Notes under the pieces: model-generated
What the model was told of the DNA's origin: nothing
Seen by the model: only the letters and a program-made list of their open reading frames with translations
Database searches by the model: none
Made by a program: the position numbers and the translations under genes
From: UBA11663 sp049616325
Lineage (GTDB): Bacteria; Bacteroidota; Bacteroidia; Flavobacteriales_D; Sanyastnellaceae
Direction: 5' to 3'
DNA: 64,000 bases
Assembly: GCA_049616325.1 (NCBI GenBank)
Contig: JBMZHG010000002.1
Span: 62,001 to 126,000 of the forward strand
Shown: positions 1 to 7,681 of the stretch, in pieces
How positions within the stretch are numbered: position 1 is the stretch's first letter
Layout: every line of letters starts with the position of its first letter

Positions 1-256
1 TGAACACCAAAGAGTTCTCCGCGTCCCCGGAACAAGAGGACACATAGTCGTTCTCGTCCTGCACATTCATGTAGAGACGGTAGGTGGTCATACCGTCGAG
101 ATCTCCCCCCGAGTGGGAGGTAACAGTTTCGAGGCTCAGCCAGTACCCGATCGGGGCTTCGGTGCTGTAGCCTGTTGAAGACAGCGGGTTGAGCTGAGCC
201 CAGCCGAGGCTAAAGCTGCAACACAGTGCCATTGCCAAAGAGACAATGTTTTTCAT
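1..256 (-). CDS. Secreted protein, N-terminal fragment (T9SS cargo paralogue)
   Basis: Only the first 85 codons lie in the window and the gene runs off the left edge. The product begins with a typical signal peptide (MKNIVSLAMALCC...GWAQ, cleavage expected near residue 20). The segments GMTTYRLY and SSCSGDAEN match GMTTYRLY and VSCSGDDEN in the secreted protein encoded at 57603-58613, in the same order and at the same spacing. I infer a paralogue of that protein, probably also exported and sorted by the type IX secretion system, but its C-terminal sorting domain is outside the window. A CACTTTTG sequence ends two bases before the ATG and resembles the local promoter element, though it is closer to the start than elsewhere. 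Function unknown. Confidence 0.8.
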   Translation of the reverse strand, partial: MKNIVSLAMALCCSFSLGWAQLNPLSSTGYSTEAPIGYWLSLETVTSHSGGDLDGMTTYRLYMNVQDENDYVSSCSGDAENSLVF

Positions 257-570
257 GGCAAAAGTGGATTTGAAAAGGATGTAGATAGAATTGTATTCGT
301 AGGCAAGGCGACCCTCAGCGGCGCACCGCGAGGTCGTGTTGGTTTGGTTCAAACGCCCGTAGGGTCTGGTTTTGAGGTTCATCATAGACGATTTTGTTCT
401 CGACGTGACACAAAGCCACAGACGCCCAAATATAGTACATAATAACCGTTAGACAAACATAATATGACATTCGTCGAGCGATTATGTAAGTTGCTAGGGT
501 TTTTCTGAGGGTTCGCCTATTTGGGCGTTGGGCGACATTCTAAATAGCTGAATGTCACAATCATGGTGGC
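257..570. other. AT-richer non-coding region with an inverted repeat
   Basis: About 310 bases without a convincing gene, clearly richer in A and T than the surrounding sequence. It separates the leftward secreted-protein gene from the end of leuS and probably carries the upstream control region of the former. A seven-base inverted repeat is visible (GACATTC at 534-540 and GAATGTC at 550-556). A related TGACATTC occurs near 467-474. I see no tRNA, riboswitch or small ORF that I would defend. Confidence 0.5.
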
Positions 571-598
571 AAAAAGCCCGCTTCGGTGGCGGGCTTTT
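571..598. terminator. Rho-independent terminator downstream of leuS
   Basis: AAAAAGCCCGC and GCGGGCTTTT form a GC-rich stem around a short loop, with A and T tracts on either side, so it can act on both strands. It lies 43 bases beyond the leuS stop codon and probably ends the leuS transcript. Confidence 0.85.
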
Positions 599-640
599 GA
601 TTCACAAGAACCTTGCAGATGCGTGAATTATCACCGTGAA

Positions 641-3466
641 TTACATCACGACGTTCACGATTCGGCCGGGCACGACGATGACCTTGCGGATGTCTTTGCC
701 CGCGAGCTGGGCGTCCGTTCTGTCGTCGCTACGCACGGCATTTTCAATGTCCTGAGCAGAAAGGGACGCGGCAAGCGCGAGTTGAAAGCGGACCTTTCCA
801 TTGAAGGAGATGGGGTAGGTGATTTGGTCTTCGACGAGGAAGGATTTGTTCGCCTCCGGCCAGACCGCGTCCAACACCGACCCTGTTCCGGCGGCAGCGA
901 CCCACAGTTCCTCGGCGAGGTGCGGCGCGTAGGGGCTGACAAGGACGGCCAACGGCTGCAACGCGTCGGGGCCGAGAGGCTTGTTCAGGGCGGTTAGGTC
1001 GTTGACGGCAATCATCAAGGCGCTCACCACCGTGTTGAAGGCGTGGCGGTCGAGGTCGTCCGTGACCTTGGCAATCGCCTTGTGGACGACGCGAAGGGCC
1101 TCTTCGGAAGAGGATTCTGGCAAGCCTGATTCGGCAGCCTGGCTGTAAAGGCGCTGGGTCTTGCGTAAGAAGTTGTGGACGCCGCTGATGCCTTGGGTGT
1201 CCCAGGGCTTGTGCTGGGTCAGGGGGCCGAGGAACATCTCGTAGCAGCGAAGGGTGTCGGCGCCGTAACGCTCGACGAGGTCGTCGGGGGTTTGGACGTT
1301 GTACTTCGACTTGGACATCTTCTCAACTTCGTGGCCGCAGAGGTAGGTGCCGTCGTCGTCGAGGAGGAATTGGGCGTTTGCGAATTCAGGACGCCACGCG
1401 CGGAAGTCGTCGAGGTTGAGTTTGTCGTTCTCGACGAGGTTGATGTCCACGTGCAGACGTTGGGTCGGGTGCTCCTTGCGCTTGTTGGCCGTCACAAAGG
1501 TGTTCGTGCCTTGAATGCGGTAGACGAAGTTGGAGCGGCCCAGAATCATGCCTTGGTTGATCATGAACTTGAAGGGCTCGTCGAATCCAATGTGTCCGAG
1601 GTCGCAGAGGAACTTGGTCCAAAACCGAGAGTACAGCAAGTGCCCCGTGGTGTGTTCCGCACCACCCACGTACAGGTCGACTTGGCCCCAGTAGTCGCTC
1701 TTGGTGCGGTCGCAGAAGGCGTTGTCGTTGGTGGGGTCCATGTAGCGGAGGAAGTACCAGCTGCTGCCGGCCCATCCGGGCATGGTGTTGGTTTCCATGG
1801 CGTCGCCTCGAAACACAGGCCAGTCCTCGCGCGAGGCGCGAGCCAAAGGCGGCTCTCCGTCCTCGGTCGGGAGGTAGGCGTCGACTTTGGGGAGCGTGAC
1901 GGTGGCGTCCGTGATGCGCTTGGCAATCCCGCCTTCGTACATGATGGGGAAGGGCTCGCCCCAGTACCGTTGGCGGCTGAAGACGGCGTCGCGGATGCGG
2001 TAATTGACCTTGCGGGTGCCGCATCCTTGTGCTTCGACCCAATCGAGGGCCCGTGGGATGGCGTCGCCCGCGCGCATGCCGTCCCATTCGCCGGAGTTGC
2101 AGAGCGTGGCGTTCTTGTCGGTGCAGGCCGCCTCGGCGGTGTCCACGCCGTCAAAGATGGCGGGAATGGGCAGGCTAAAGTGGGTGGCGAAACGCCAATC
2201 GCGCTCGTCACCTGCCGGGACGGCCATGATGGCTCCGGTGCCGTACCCGGCCAGGACGTAATCGGCAATCCAAACCGGCACGAGCGCGCCCGTCACGGGG
2301 TGCACGACGTGGCCGCCGGTGAAGACGCCGGAGATGCTCTTGTCGCCCTGGCGATCGCGTTCGGACTTCATGCCGGCGGCCTCGACGTAGGCCAGGACTT
2401 CGGCTCGCTGGGCGTCCGTCGTGAGATCGGCGACGAGGTCGTGCTCAGGGGCGAGGACCATGAAGGACACGCCGTGCAGCGTGTCGGGGCGCGTGGTGAA
2501 GACCTCCACCTCGGCGCCGAACGGGTCCGGTTGGCCGTCGGCTGTGGCGACCGCGAAGCGCACGGAAGCGCCTTCGGAACGCCCGATCCAGTGGCGCTGC
2601 GCTTCCTTTACGCTGTCCGTCCAGTCGAGGTCGTCGAGGCTGGAAAGGAGGCGGTCCGCGTAGGCCGTGATGCGCATCATCCACTGGCGCATGGTCTTTT
2701 TCACGACGGGGTGTCCGCCCCGTTCGCTCAGGCCGTCCTTGACTTCGTCGTTGGCGAGCACCGTGCCAAGCGCTGGACACCAGTTCACTTCGCTGTCGGC
2801 GAGGTAGGCGATGCGGAAGCACATGAGCACTTCTTGCTGCTCGGATTCTGACATGCTGGCCCAATCCGTGGCCGTGAAGGTGCCGTCAAAGTGTTCCCCA
2901 AAATGAGGGAACGACAACCCTTGCCACCACCCCTCGTCGCATGAGACGTGGACGTTGTAGTTGCCGTTGTCGGCAAAAGCGGCCGCGAGGTCGGCGATGG
3001 GTCGGGCTTTTTGGGCTTGGGTGTCGTACCAGCTCTCAAAGAGCTCCCCAAAAATCCACTGCGTCCACTTGTAGTAAGACGGATCGCTTGTGCGCACCTC
3101 GCGCGACCAGTCGTAGCAAAACCCGAGCTGCTCGAGCTGTTCGCGGTAACGGTTGATGTTTTGCTCCGTCGTGAGGGCGGGGTGCTGGCCGGTTTGGATG
3201 GCGTATTGTTCCGCAGGCAAGCCAAAGCTGTCGTACCCCATGGGGTGGAGCACGTTGTACCCGCGGTGGCGCTTGTACCGGGCGAAGACGTCGGAAGCGA
3301 TGTACCCAAGTGGGTGACCTACGTGAAGACCTGCACCAGAAGGGTAAGGGAACATGTCCAAGACGTAGAACTTGGGGCGCGACGGGTCTTCCGTGACTTT
3401 GTAGGCCTCGGTGTCGTTCCACGTGCGCTGCCATTTGGCTTCAATCGCCCTAAAATCGTACTCCAT
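641..3466 (-). CDS. leuS: Leucyl-tRNA synthetase
   Basis: Class Ia aminoacyl-tRNA synthetase that charges tRNA-Leu in the cytoplasm. The 941-residue length fits Bacteroidota LeuRS. The HIGH-type motif HVGH is at residues 48-51, following MFPYPSGAG. The CP1 editing domain carries the threonine-rich TTRPDTLHG peptide. The second catalytic motif KMSKS is at 716-720, and the anticodon-binding and C-terminal domains follow. The ATG is chosen because the family N-terminus (YDFRAIEAKWQ) starts there and because a perfect promoter element ends four bases upstream. The gene appears monocistronic, diverging from the deacetylase gene across only 39 bases and ending before a strong terminator. Confidence 0.97.
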   Translation of the reverse strand: MEYDFRAIEAKWQRTWNDTEAYKVTEDPSRPKFYVLDMFPYPSGAGLHVGHPLGYIASDVFARYKRHRGYNVLHPMGYDSFGLPAEQYAIQTGQHPALTTEQNINRYREQLEQLGFCYDWSREVRTSDPSYYKWTQWIFGELFESWYDTQAQKARPIADLAAAFADNGNYNVHVSCDEGWWQGLSFPHFGEHFDGTFTATDWASMSESEQQEVLMCFRIAYLADSEVNWCPALGTVLANDEVKDGLSERGGHPVVKKTMRQWMMRITAYADRLLSSLDDLDWTDSVKEAQRHWIGRSEGASVRFAVATADGQPDPFGAEVEVFTTRPDTLHGVSFMVLAPEHDLVADLTTDAQRAEVLAYVEAAGMKSERDRQGDKSISGVFTGGHVVHPVTGALVPVWIADYVLAGYGTGAIMAVPAGDERDWRFATHFSLPIPAIFDGVDTAEAACTDKNATLCNSGEWDGMRAGDAIPRALDWVEAQGCGTRKVNYRIRDAVFSRQRYWGEPFPIMYEGGIAKRITDATVTLPKVDAYLPTEDGEPPLARASREDWPVFRGDAMETNTMPGWAGSSWYFLRYMDPTNDNAFCDRTKSDYWGQVDLYVGGAEHTTGHLLYSRFWTKFLCDLGHIGFDEPFKFMINQGMILGRSNFVYRIQGTNTFVTANKRKEHPTQRLHVDINLVENDKLNLDDFRAWRPEFANAQFLLDDDGTYLCGHEVEKMSKSKYNVQTPDDLVERYGADTLRCYEMFLGPLTQHKPWDTQGISGVHNFLRKTQRLYSQAAESGLPESSSEEALRVVHKAIAKVTDDLDRHAFNTVVSALMIAVNDLTALNKPLGPDALQPLAVLVSPYAPHLAEELWVAAAGTGSVLDAVWPEANKSFLVEDQITYPISFNGKVRFQLALAASLSAQDIENAVRSDDRTDAQLAGKDIRKVIVVPGRIVNVVM

Positions 3467-3470
3467 CCGG

Positions 3471-3478
3471 CAAAGTTA
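3471..3478 (-). promoter_or_regulatory. Bacteroidota -7 promoter element of leuS
   Basis: On the minus strand the sequence reads TAACTTTG, a perfect match to the TAnnTTTG element, followed by CCGG and the leuS ATG. The spacer is four bases, so the predicted transcript starts at or next to the start codon. I see no TTG about 20 bases upstream. Confidence 0.7.
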
Positions 3479-3505
3479 ATCCCGAGGGGGCGACCTTCGT
3501 GTGCG

Positions 3506-4183
3506 ATGAAGGGGCTGAAATCAGGGGCGGTTTGGCCCGCCCGCATCCCGCGATGGATCCACCCGCTTTTGAAGGCGGGTTGGCCGGGCACCTTGTGGTC
3601 CACATCCAGCCTCAACGCCGTGCACCTCACCTTCGACGACGGCCCCGACCCCGAACTCACACCCTGGGTGCTGGAACAGCTTCGCAGGCGGGGGATGAGG
3701 GCCACGTTTTTTGTGGTCGGGGAACAGGCGCAGCGCCACCCAAACGTCCTCGACCTCGTTCAGGAGCAAGGCCACGCCTTGGGCGGCCACACCATGCGCC
3801 ACGAGCACGGTTGGCGAACCGGTACTGAAGCTTACGTCGCGTCTGCACGTCAATCGATGGCCGTGGCAGGGCAAGGAGTGACCTTGTTTCGGCCGCCTTA
3901 CGGGAAATTCACACGCGCCCAGGCCGAGGCGCTTGCGCACCACGCGACTTCCGTGATGTGGGACGTGTTGAGCGGCGATTACGCGGCGAAAGGCCAGGCC
4001 GGTGCCGATGCGGTGCTGGCGCGCCTCAAGCGGCACACCCGGGCCGGGAGCATCGTGGTGTTTCACGACAGCCCCAAATGCGCCGAAGTGCTGCACGCGG
4101 TACTGCCTGCGTACCTCGATTGGTTGGAGGCGCAGGGCTGGACGTCCGAGGCGCTGAAAACGCGCCTGGCGGGACGTGATTAG
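3506..4183 (+). CDS. NodB-type polysaccharide deacetylase
   Basis: Carbohydrate esterase family 4 protein of 225 residues, predicted to remove N- or O-acetyl groups from a glycan. The NodB motifs are present in order: TFDDGP (motif 1, catalytic base and metal ligand), the H-T-x-x-H metal-binding motif in GGHTMRHE (motif 2), RPPYG (motif 3) and FHDS near the C-terminus. There is no clear signal peptide, although the N-terminus (residues 1-35) could be a membrane-associated segment. The ATG at 3506 is the last possible start before the conserved domain, and GACCTTCG, a near-match to the local promoter element, ends six bases before it. The stop codon overlaps the stop of the convergent DUF349 gene by four bases. 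Confidence 0.88.
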   Translation: MKGLKSGAVWPARIPRWIHPLLKAGWPGTLWSTSSLNAVHLTFDDGPDPELTPWVLEQLRRRGMRATFFVVGEQAQRHPNVLDLVQEQGHALGGHTMRHEHGWRTGTEAYVASARQSMAVAGQGVTLFRPPYGKFTRAQAEALAHHATSVMWDVLSGDYAAKGQAGADAVLARLKRHTRAGSIVVFHDSPKCAEVLHAVLPAYLDWLEAQGWTSEALKTRLAGRD

Positions 4184-5883
4184 GAATCGGAGTTGCCTGC
4201 CTCGCGAAGCATTTTCAGCTTCGCCTTGATCTCGTCGATCTCACGCTGGTAGGACTTGATGGTCTTCAGCGCTTGCTCGCGGATCGATTCCGCACCCTTT
4301 CCCGTGAAGCGTTCCATGTTTTCCTCCGTGGAGGTGATGCGCTGTTGGAGACGGGAGATTTTGTCGCGCAAGATGCTCTGTTCTCGGCGCAGGTCGCGGC
4401 TGTCGCCGGAGCTCAACTGCTCCACGCGCTTGGAATAGGTTTGCACGCTGCGTTCCGAACGGGCCGCGGACAAGGCGTCGTAATGCCTGTCCATGGCGGT
4501 TCGGAAGCGCTCCATGACTTGGTCGAGGTTCTTCCGTGGAATGAATCCGATTTCGCGCCATTCCGTGGAGAAGCCTTTCAGGGTCTCGAGGTCCGCGTTT
4601 CGGTTGTCGCTGAGCGTGAACGCCTCGATTTTTTCGAGCAAGGCCATCTTCAACTCGAGGTTGGCTTTCTCCTCTTTGCCGCGGTCCGCGAACTGGGCCT
4701 TCTTTGCCTTGAAAAAGACGTCTTGCGCGGTTCGGAACTTCTTCCAAAGGCGGTGTTCGTCTCCTGGGGCGCAAGGTCCGGCGGCCTTCCATTCTTTTTG
4801 TAGGCGGATCATCGCGTCCGTGGTGGCTTTCCAGTCCGTGCTGTTCTGGATGCCTTCCGCTTCTTCAATCAACCGGGTCTTCTTCTCTTTGGCCACCTTG
4901 CTCGAGGCCTTGATGCGGTCGTAGAAGACCTGCTTGCGCTCGAAGAACACGTCGGCCGCCTCGCGGAACTGGCTCCACAACCCTTCGTTGTGTTCCTTTC
5001 CGGCAAACCCGGTGGCCTTCCACTTGGCCTGCAGGTCGACCACCTTTCCGGTGGCACTCTGCCACGCCTTGTGGTCGTCGATGTCTTCGCTCAGCAAGGC
5101 TTGCAGTTCGGAAATGAGTGCTTCCTTTTCGCCTTTGTGAACGTCGAATTGGGCTCGGATGGCATCGTAATGTTCCTTCACCGCGTCAAACGTTTCGCGG
5201 GTCAGCCCAAAAAACGTGTCGGCCAACTCTTGAAAGGTCTCGCGAGGGGAGGGCCCGATGTCGAACCATTGCTTTTGAAGCTCGCGGGCGAGCTTTTCAC
5301 GCTCCTTGAGGTCTTCGAGGGTGGCGAGGGTTTGGGCTTGGGCAATGAGGCCTTCCTTCAACGTCAGGTTTTTCTGCAAGTCGTGCTCTTGAAGCTGCTT
5401 GTAGATGTTGATGTTGTAGAAAAACTCGTCGCGCAGGCGGTGGTACTCGTCGTGCACCTCCTTGTAGCGGTCGCCTGGCACGTCGCCGGTGGCTTCCCAC
5501 TTCTCCCTGACTTCGTTGAACCGTGCAAACGCGGCACCGATGTTTTCTTCTTCCTGGATGGTCTTGCGGAGCTCTTCGATCAGGCCGGTCTTGACCTCGA
5601 GGTTGGCACGCTGCTCCTCCGCAATTCGCTGCCGCCAGGCCTTTTCACGTTCCTTGAACTGGTCAACCAATTCGTTGAACAGCACCTCTTCCGAACTGGG
5701 TTGGAATTGGAATTTTTCGTCGTCCTCGTGGTCTGCCTCCGCCCACACTTCGCGCTGCTGGCGGAAGTCTTCTTGGATCAAGGATCGAAAGGACTCAATG
5801 TCGGTGCGCACATCCTTGCGGATGGCCTCCAAATCCTCGCTTTGAAGGAGGGTTTGGATACGTTGCAAAATTTCAGACCGCAT
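4180..5883 (-). CDS. DUF349 domain protein
   Basis: A 567-residue, highly charged, mostly helical protein made of tandem DUF349 repeats, recognisable by recurring blocks such as LWKKFRTAQDVFFKAKK and LWSQFREAADVFFERKQ, with a coiled-coil C-terminus. DUF349 proteins are widespread in Bacteroidota, and their biochemical role is not settled. The ATG at 5883 is chosen because the conserved sequence begins directly after it; the reading frame stays open further upstream, but that stretch is antisense to recX. The start codon shares two bases with the proposed recX start on the other strand. No signal peptide is seen, so a cytoplasmic location is likely. Confidence 0.85.
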   Translation of the reverse strand: MRSEILQRIQTLLQSEDLEAIRKDVRTDIESFRSLIQEDFRQQREVWAEADHEDDEKFQFQPSSEEVLFNELVDQFKEREKAWRQRIAEEQRANLEVKTGLIEELRKTIQEEENIGAAFARFNEVREKWEATGDVPGDRYKEVHDEYHRLRDEFFYNINIYKQLQEHDLQKNLTLKEGLIAQAQTLATLEDLKEREKLARELQKQWFDIGPSPRETFQELADTFFGLTRETFDAVKEHYDAIRAQFDVHKGEKEALISELQALLSEDIDDHKAWQSATGKVVDLQAKWKATGFAGKEHNEGLWSQFREAADVFFERKQVFYDRIKASSKVAKEKKTRLIEEAEGIQNSTDWKATTDAMIRLQKEWKAAGPCAPGDEHRLWKKFRTAQDVFFKAKKAQFADRGKEEKANLELKMALLEKIEAFTLSDNRNADLETLKGFSTEWREIGFIPRKNLDQVMERFRTAMDRHYDALSAARSERSVQTYSKRVEQLSSGDSRDLRREQSILRDKISRLQQRITSTEENMERFTGKGAESIREQALKTIKSYQREIDEIKAKLKMLREAGNSDS

Positions 5884-6469
5884 GGCGGTAAAGTTGGGGT
5901 TGTTAGAGACTGCAAAATACGGGTTTTCTGTGCACCTTCGGCTTGTGGAACAGGATTTGAAGGAGAAGAGAGCTGCTGCTGCGGCTTTGGCAAGGGTCCA
6001 AAAATGGTGCGCCCTGCGCGACCGCACCGCGTATGAAACGCACGTGAAGTTGCGGGAAATTGCCTCCACCGTGGAGGCCCTGTCGGCCCCAGGCCAGAAA
6101 GAGAACTGGGTGGAGGAATGCGCCGCTGCGCTTGAACGTGAAGGGTACATCGACGACACGCGCTGCGCGGAGTCGTACACGCGTACGCACCTCGAGCACA
6201 AGTCTTGGGGTCCCCTGAAAATTAAGGCGGGACTGGCGTCGCGCGGGGTGTCCGGCGCGGTCGCAGACCGGGCAATCGCCGAGGTTCCGGAAGCGCAATG
6301 GCAGGACGCCGTGGACCGGCTGGCTCAACGCCGTGCCTCCGAGGTGGGGGACCGCCGCGACCGGGTGATCCGGTGGTTGTTGCAGCGGGGATTCCCGCAG
6401 CGGATGGTTTGGACGTCTTTGGACAGCCTCTCCTTGGACAACCTCGACGAAGCGTCCCAAGATTCGTGA
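5882..6469 (+). CDS. recX: Regulatory protein RecX
   Basis: RecX-family protein, a modulator of RecA filaments. The core DDTRCAESYTRTHLEHKSWG, followed by IKAGLASRGVS, is the classic RecX pattern (acidic start, basic helix, glycine, then IK..L..RGV), and a second copy of the three-helix repeat occupies the C-terminal third. The ATG at 5882 gives 195 residues, but this start would overlap the DUF349 start on the opposite strand by two bases, and the first 15-20 residues do not look like RecX. GTG codons at 5930 and 5945 in the same frame are good alternatives. The domain call is firm; the exact start is uncertain. Confidence 0.85.
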   Translation: MAVKLGLLETAKYGFSVHLRLVEQDLKEKRAAAAALARVQKWCALRDRTAYETHVKLREIASTVEALSAPGQKENWVEECAAALEREGYIDDTRCAESYTRTHLEHKSWGPLKIKAGLASRGVSGAVADRAIAEVPEAQWQDAVDRLAQRRASEVGDRRDRVIRWLLQRGFPQRMVWTSLDSLSLDNLDEASQDS

Positions 6470-6500
6470 CCTCCCAATTCGGGAGAGGTCCTGCGCATCC

Positions 6501-6508
6501 TACTTTTG
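6501..6508 (+). promoter_or_regulatory. Bacteroidota -7 promoter element of prfB
   Basis: TACTTTTG is a perfect TAnnTTTG element followed by CCCC and the prfB ATG (spacer four bases). An imperfect hairpin (ACCTCCC / GGGAGAGGT, about 6471-6490) lies just upstream and may end recX transcription. Confidence 0.7.
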
Positions 6509-6512
6509 CCCC

Positions 6513-7622
6513 ATGTTGACGGTCGACCAAATCAACGCCCTGAGCAAGCGCGTGGAAGAATTGAAGGGCTACCTCTCGGTAGAACAAAAGCGCATGGAAA
6601 TTGCGGAAGACGAGAAGCTGACGCAGGATCCGGAGTTTTGGAACGACCCCAAAGAGGCCGAGAAGGTCATGAAGCGCATGCGGACCAAGAAGAGCTGGGT
6701 CCAGGCGTACGACGATTGTGCCACGTCCGTCGAAGACTTGAACGTGTTGTACGAGTTCATGAAGGCGGGCGAAGAAGACGAGGCGGAAGTCGACAAAGCC
6801 TTTTCATCGGCGACCGAAGCCATCGAAGAGCTCGAGTTCAAAAACATGTTGAGCGCCGAGGAAGACGGCCTCAATGCGGTCATGCAAATCACGTCTGGCG
6901 CGGGCGGCACCGAAAGTTGCGATTGGGCGTCCATGCTCATGCGCATGTACCGCATGTGGGGGGAGAAGAACGGCTACAAGGTCAAGGAGCTAGACTTGCA
7001 AGACGGCGAAGTCGCGGGCATCAAGCAAGTGACGATGGAGTTTGATGGGGACTTTGCGTTTGGGATGCTCAAAGGGGAGAACGGCGTTCACCGCTTGGTG
7101 CGCATCAGCCCCTTCGACAGCAACGCCCGCCGCCACACCAGCTTCGTAAGCGTGTACGTTTACCCGCTGGTCGACGACACCATCGAAATCCACGTCAACC
7201 CCGGAGACATCACGTGGGAAACGTTCCGCTCAGGCGGGGCGGGTGGCCAAAACGTCAACAAGGTCGAGACCGGCGTTCGCCTTCGTCACGCGCCGACAGG
7301 CATCATCATTGACAACACGGAAACGCGCTCGCAGCTCGGAAACAAGGAAAAAGCGATGCAGCTTTTGAAGTCCCAGCTCTACGAGATGGAGATCGCCAAA
7401 CGCAACGAGGCCCGGGCTGAAATCGAGGCCGGAAAAAAGAAAATCGAGTGGGGGTCGCAAATCCGGTCCTACGTCATGCAGCCGTACAAGATGGTCAAGG
7501 ACGTACGTACCGGACACGAAACCTCCAACGTTGACGCCGTGATGAACGGCGACCTCGACGGCTTCCTCAAGGCCTACTTGATGGGCGAAGGAGCTGGCGC
7601 CGGCCACAGCGACGACGTTTGA
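6513..7622 (+). CDS. prfB: Peptide chain release factor 2
   Basis: RF2, which recognises UGA and UAA stop codons and triggers peptide release at the ribosome. The 369-residue product has the tripeptide anticodon SPF (in RISPFDSNARRH), which distinguishes RF2 from RF1, and the catalytic GGQ in GGAGGQNVNKVET. The reading frame is continuous from the ATG. The programmed +1 frameshift with an in-frame UGA near codon 25, used by many bacteria to autoregulate RF2, is absent: the sequence through KGYLSVEQKRM reads straight on. A perfect promoter element four bases before the ATG supports this start. The gene lies downstream of recX, in the same direction. Confidence 0.96.
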   Translation: MLTVDQINALSKRVEELKGYLSVEQKRMEIAEDEKLTQDPEFWNDPKEAEKVMKRMRTKKSWVQAYDDCATSVEDLNVLYEFMKAGEEDEAEVDKAFSSATEAIEELEFKNMLSAEEDGLNAVMQITSGAGGTESCDWASMLMRMYRMWGEKNGYKVKELDLQDGEVAGIKQVTMEFDGDFAFGMLKGENGVHRLVRISPFDSNARRHTSFVSVYVYPLVDDTIEIHVNPGDITWETFRSGGAGGQNVNKVETGVRLRHAPTGIIIDNTETRSQLGNKEKAMQLLKSQLYEMEIAKRNEARAEIEAGKKKIEWGSQIRSYVMQPYKMVKDVRTGHETSNVDAVMNGDLDGFLKAYLMGEGAGAGHSDDV

Positions 7623-7681
7623 CCTGGCCCGGCGAAGCCCATTTGCCACAAAATTTGAAGAAAATTCCAAGACGACCGCAC

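Noticed and set aside
1175..2851. Long open frame (558 codons) on the plus strand opposite leuS
   Set aside because: It is the antisense shadow of leuS in a GC-rich sequence. The product has no recognisable motif and the leuS frame is fully conserved.
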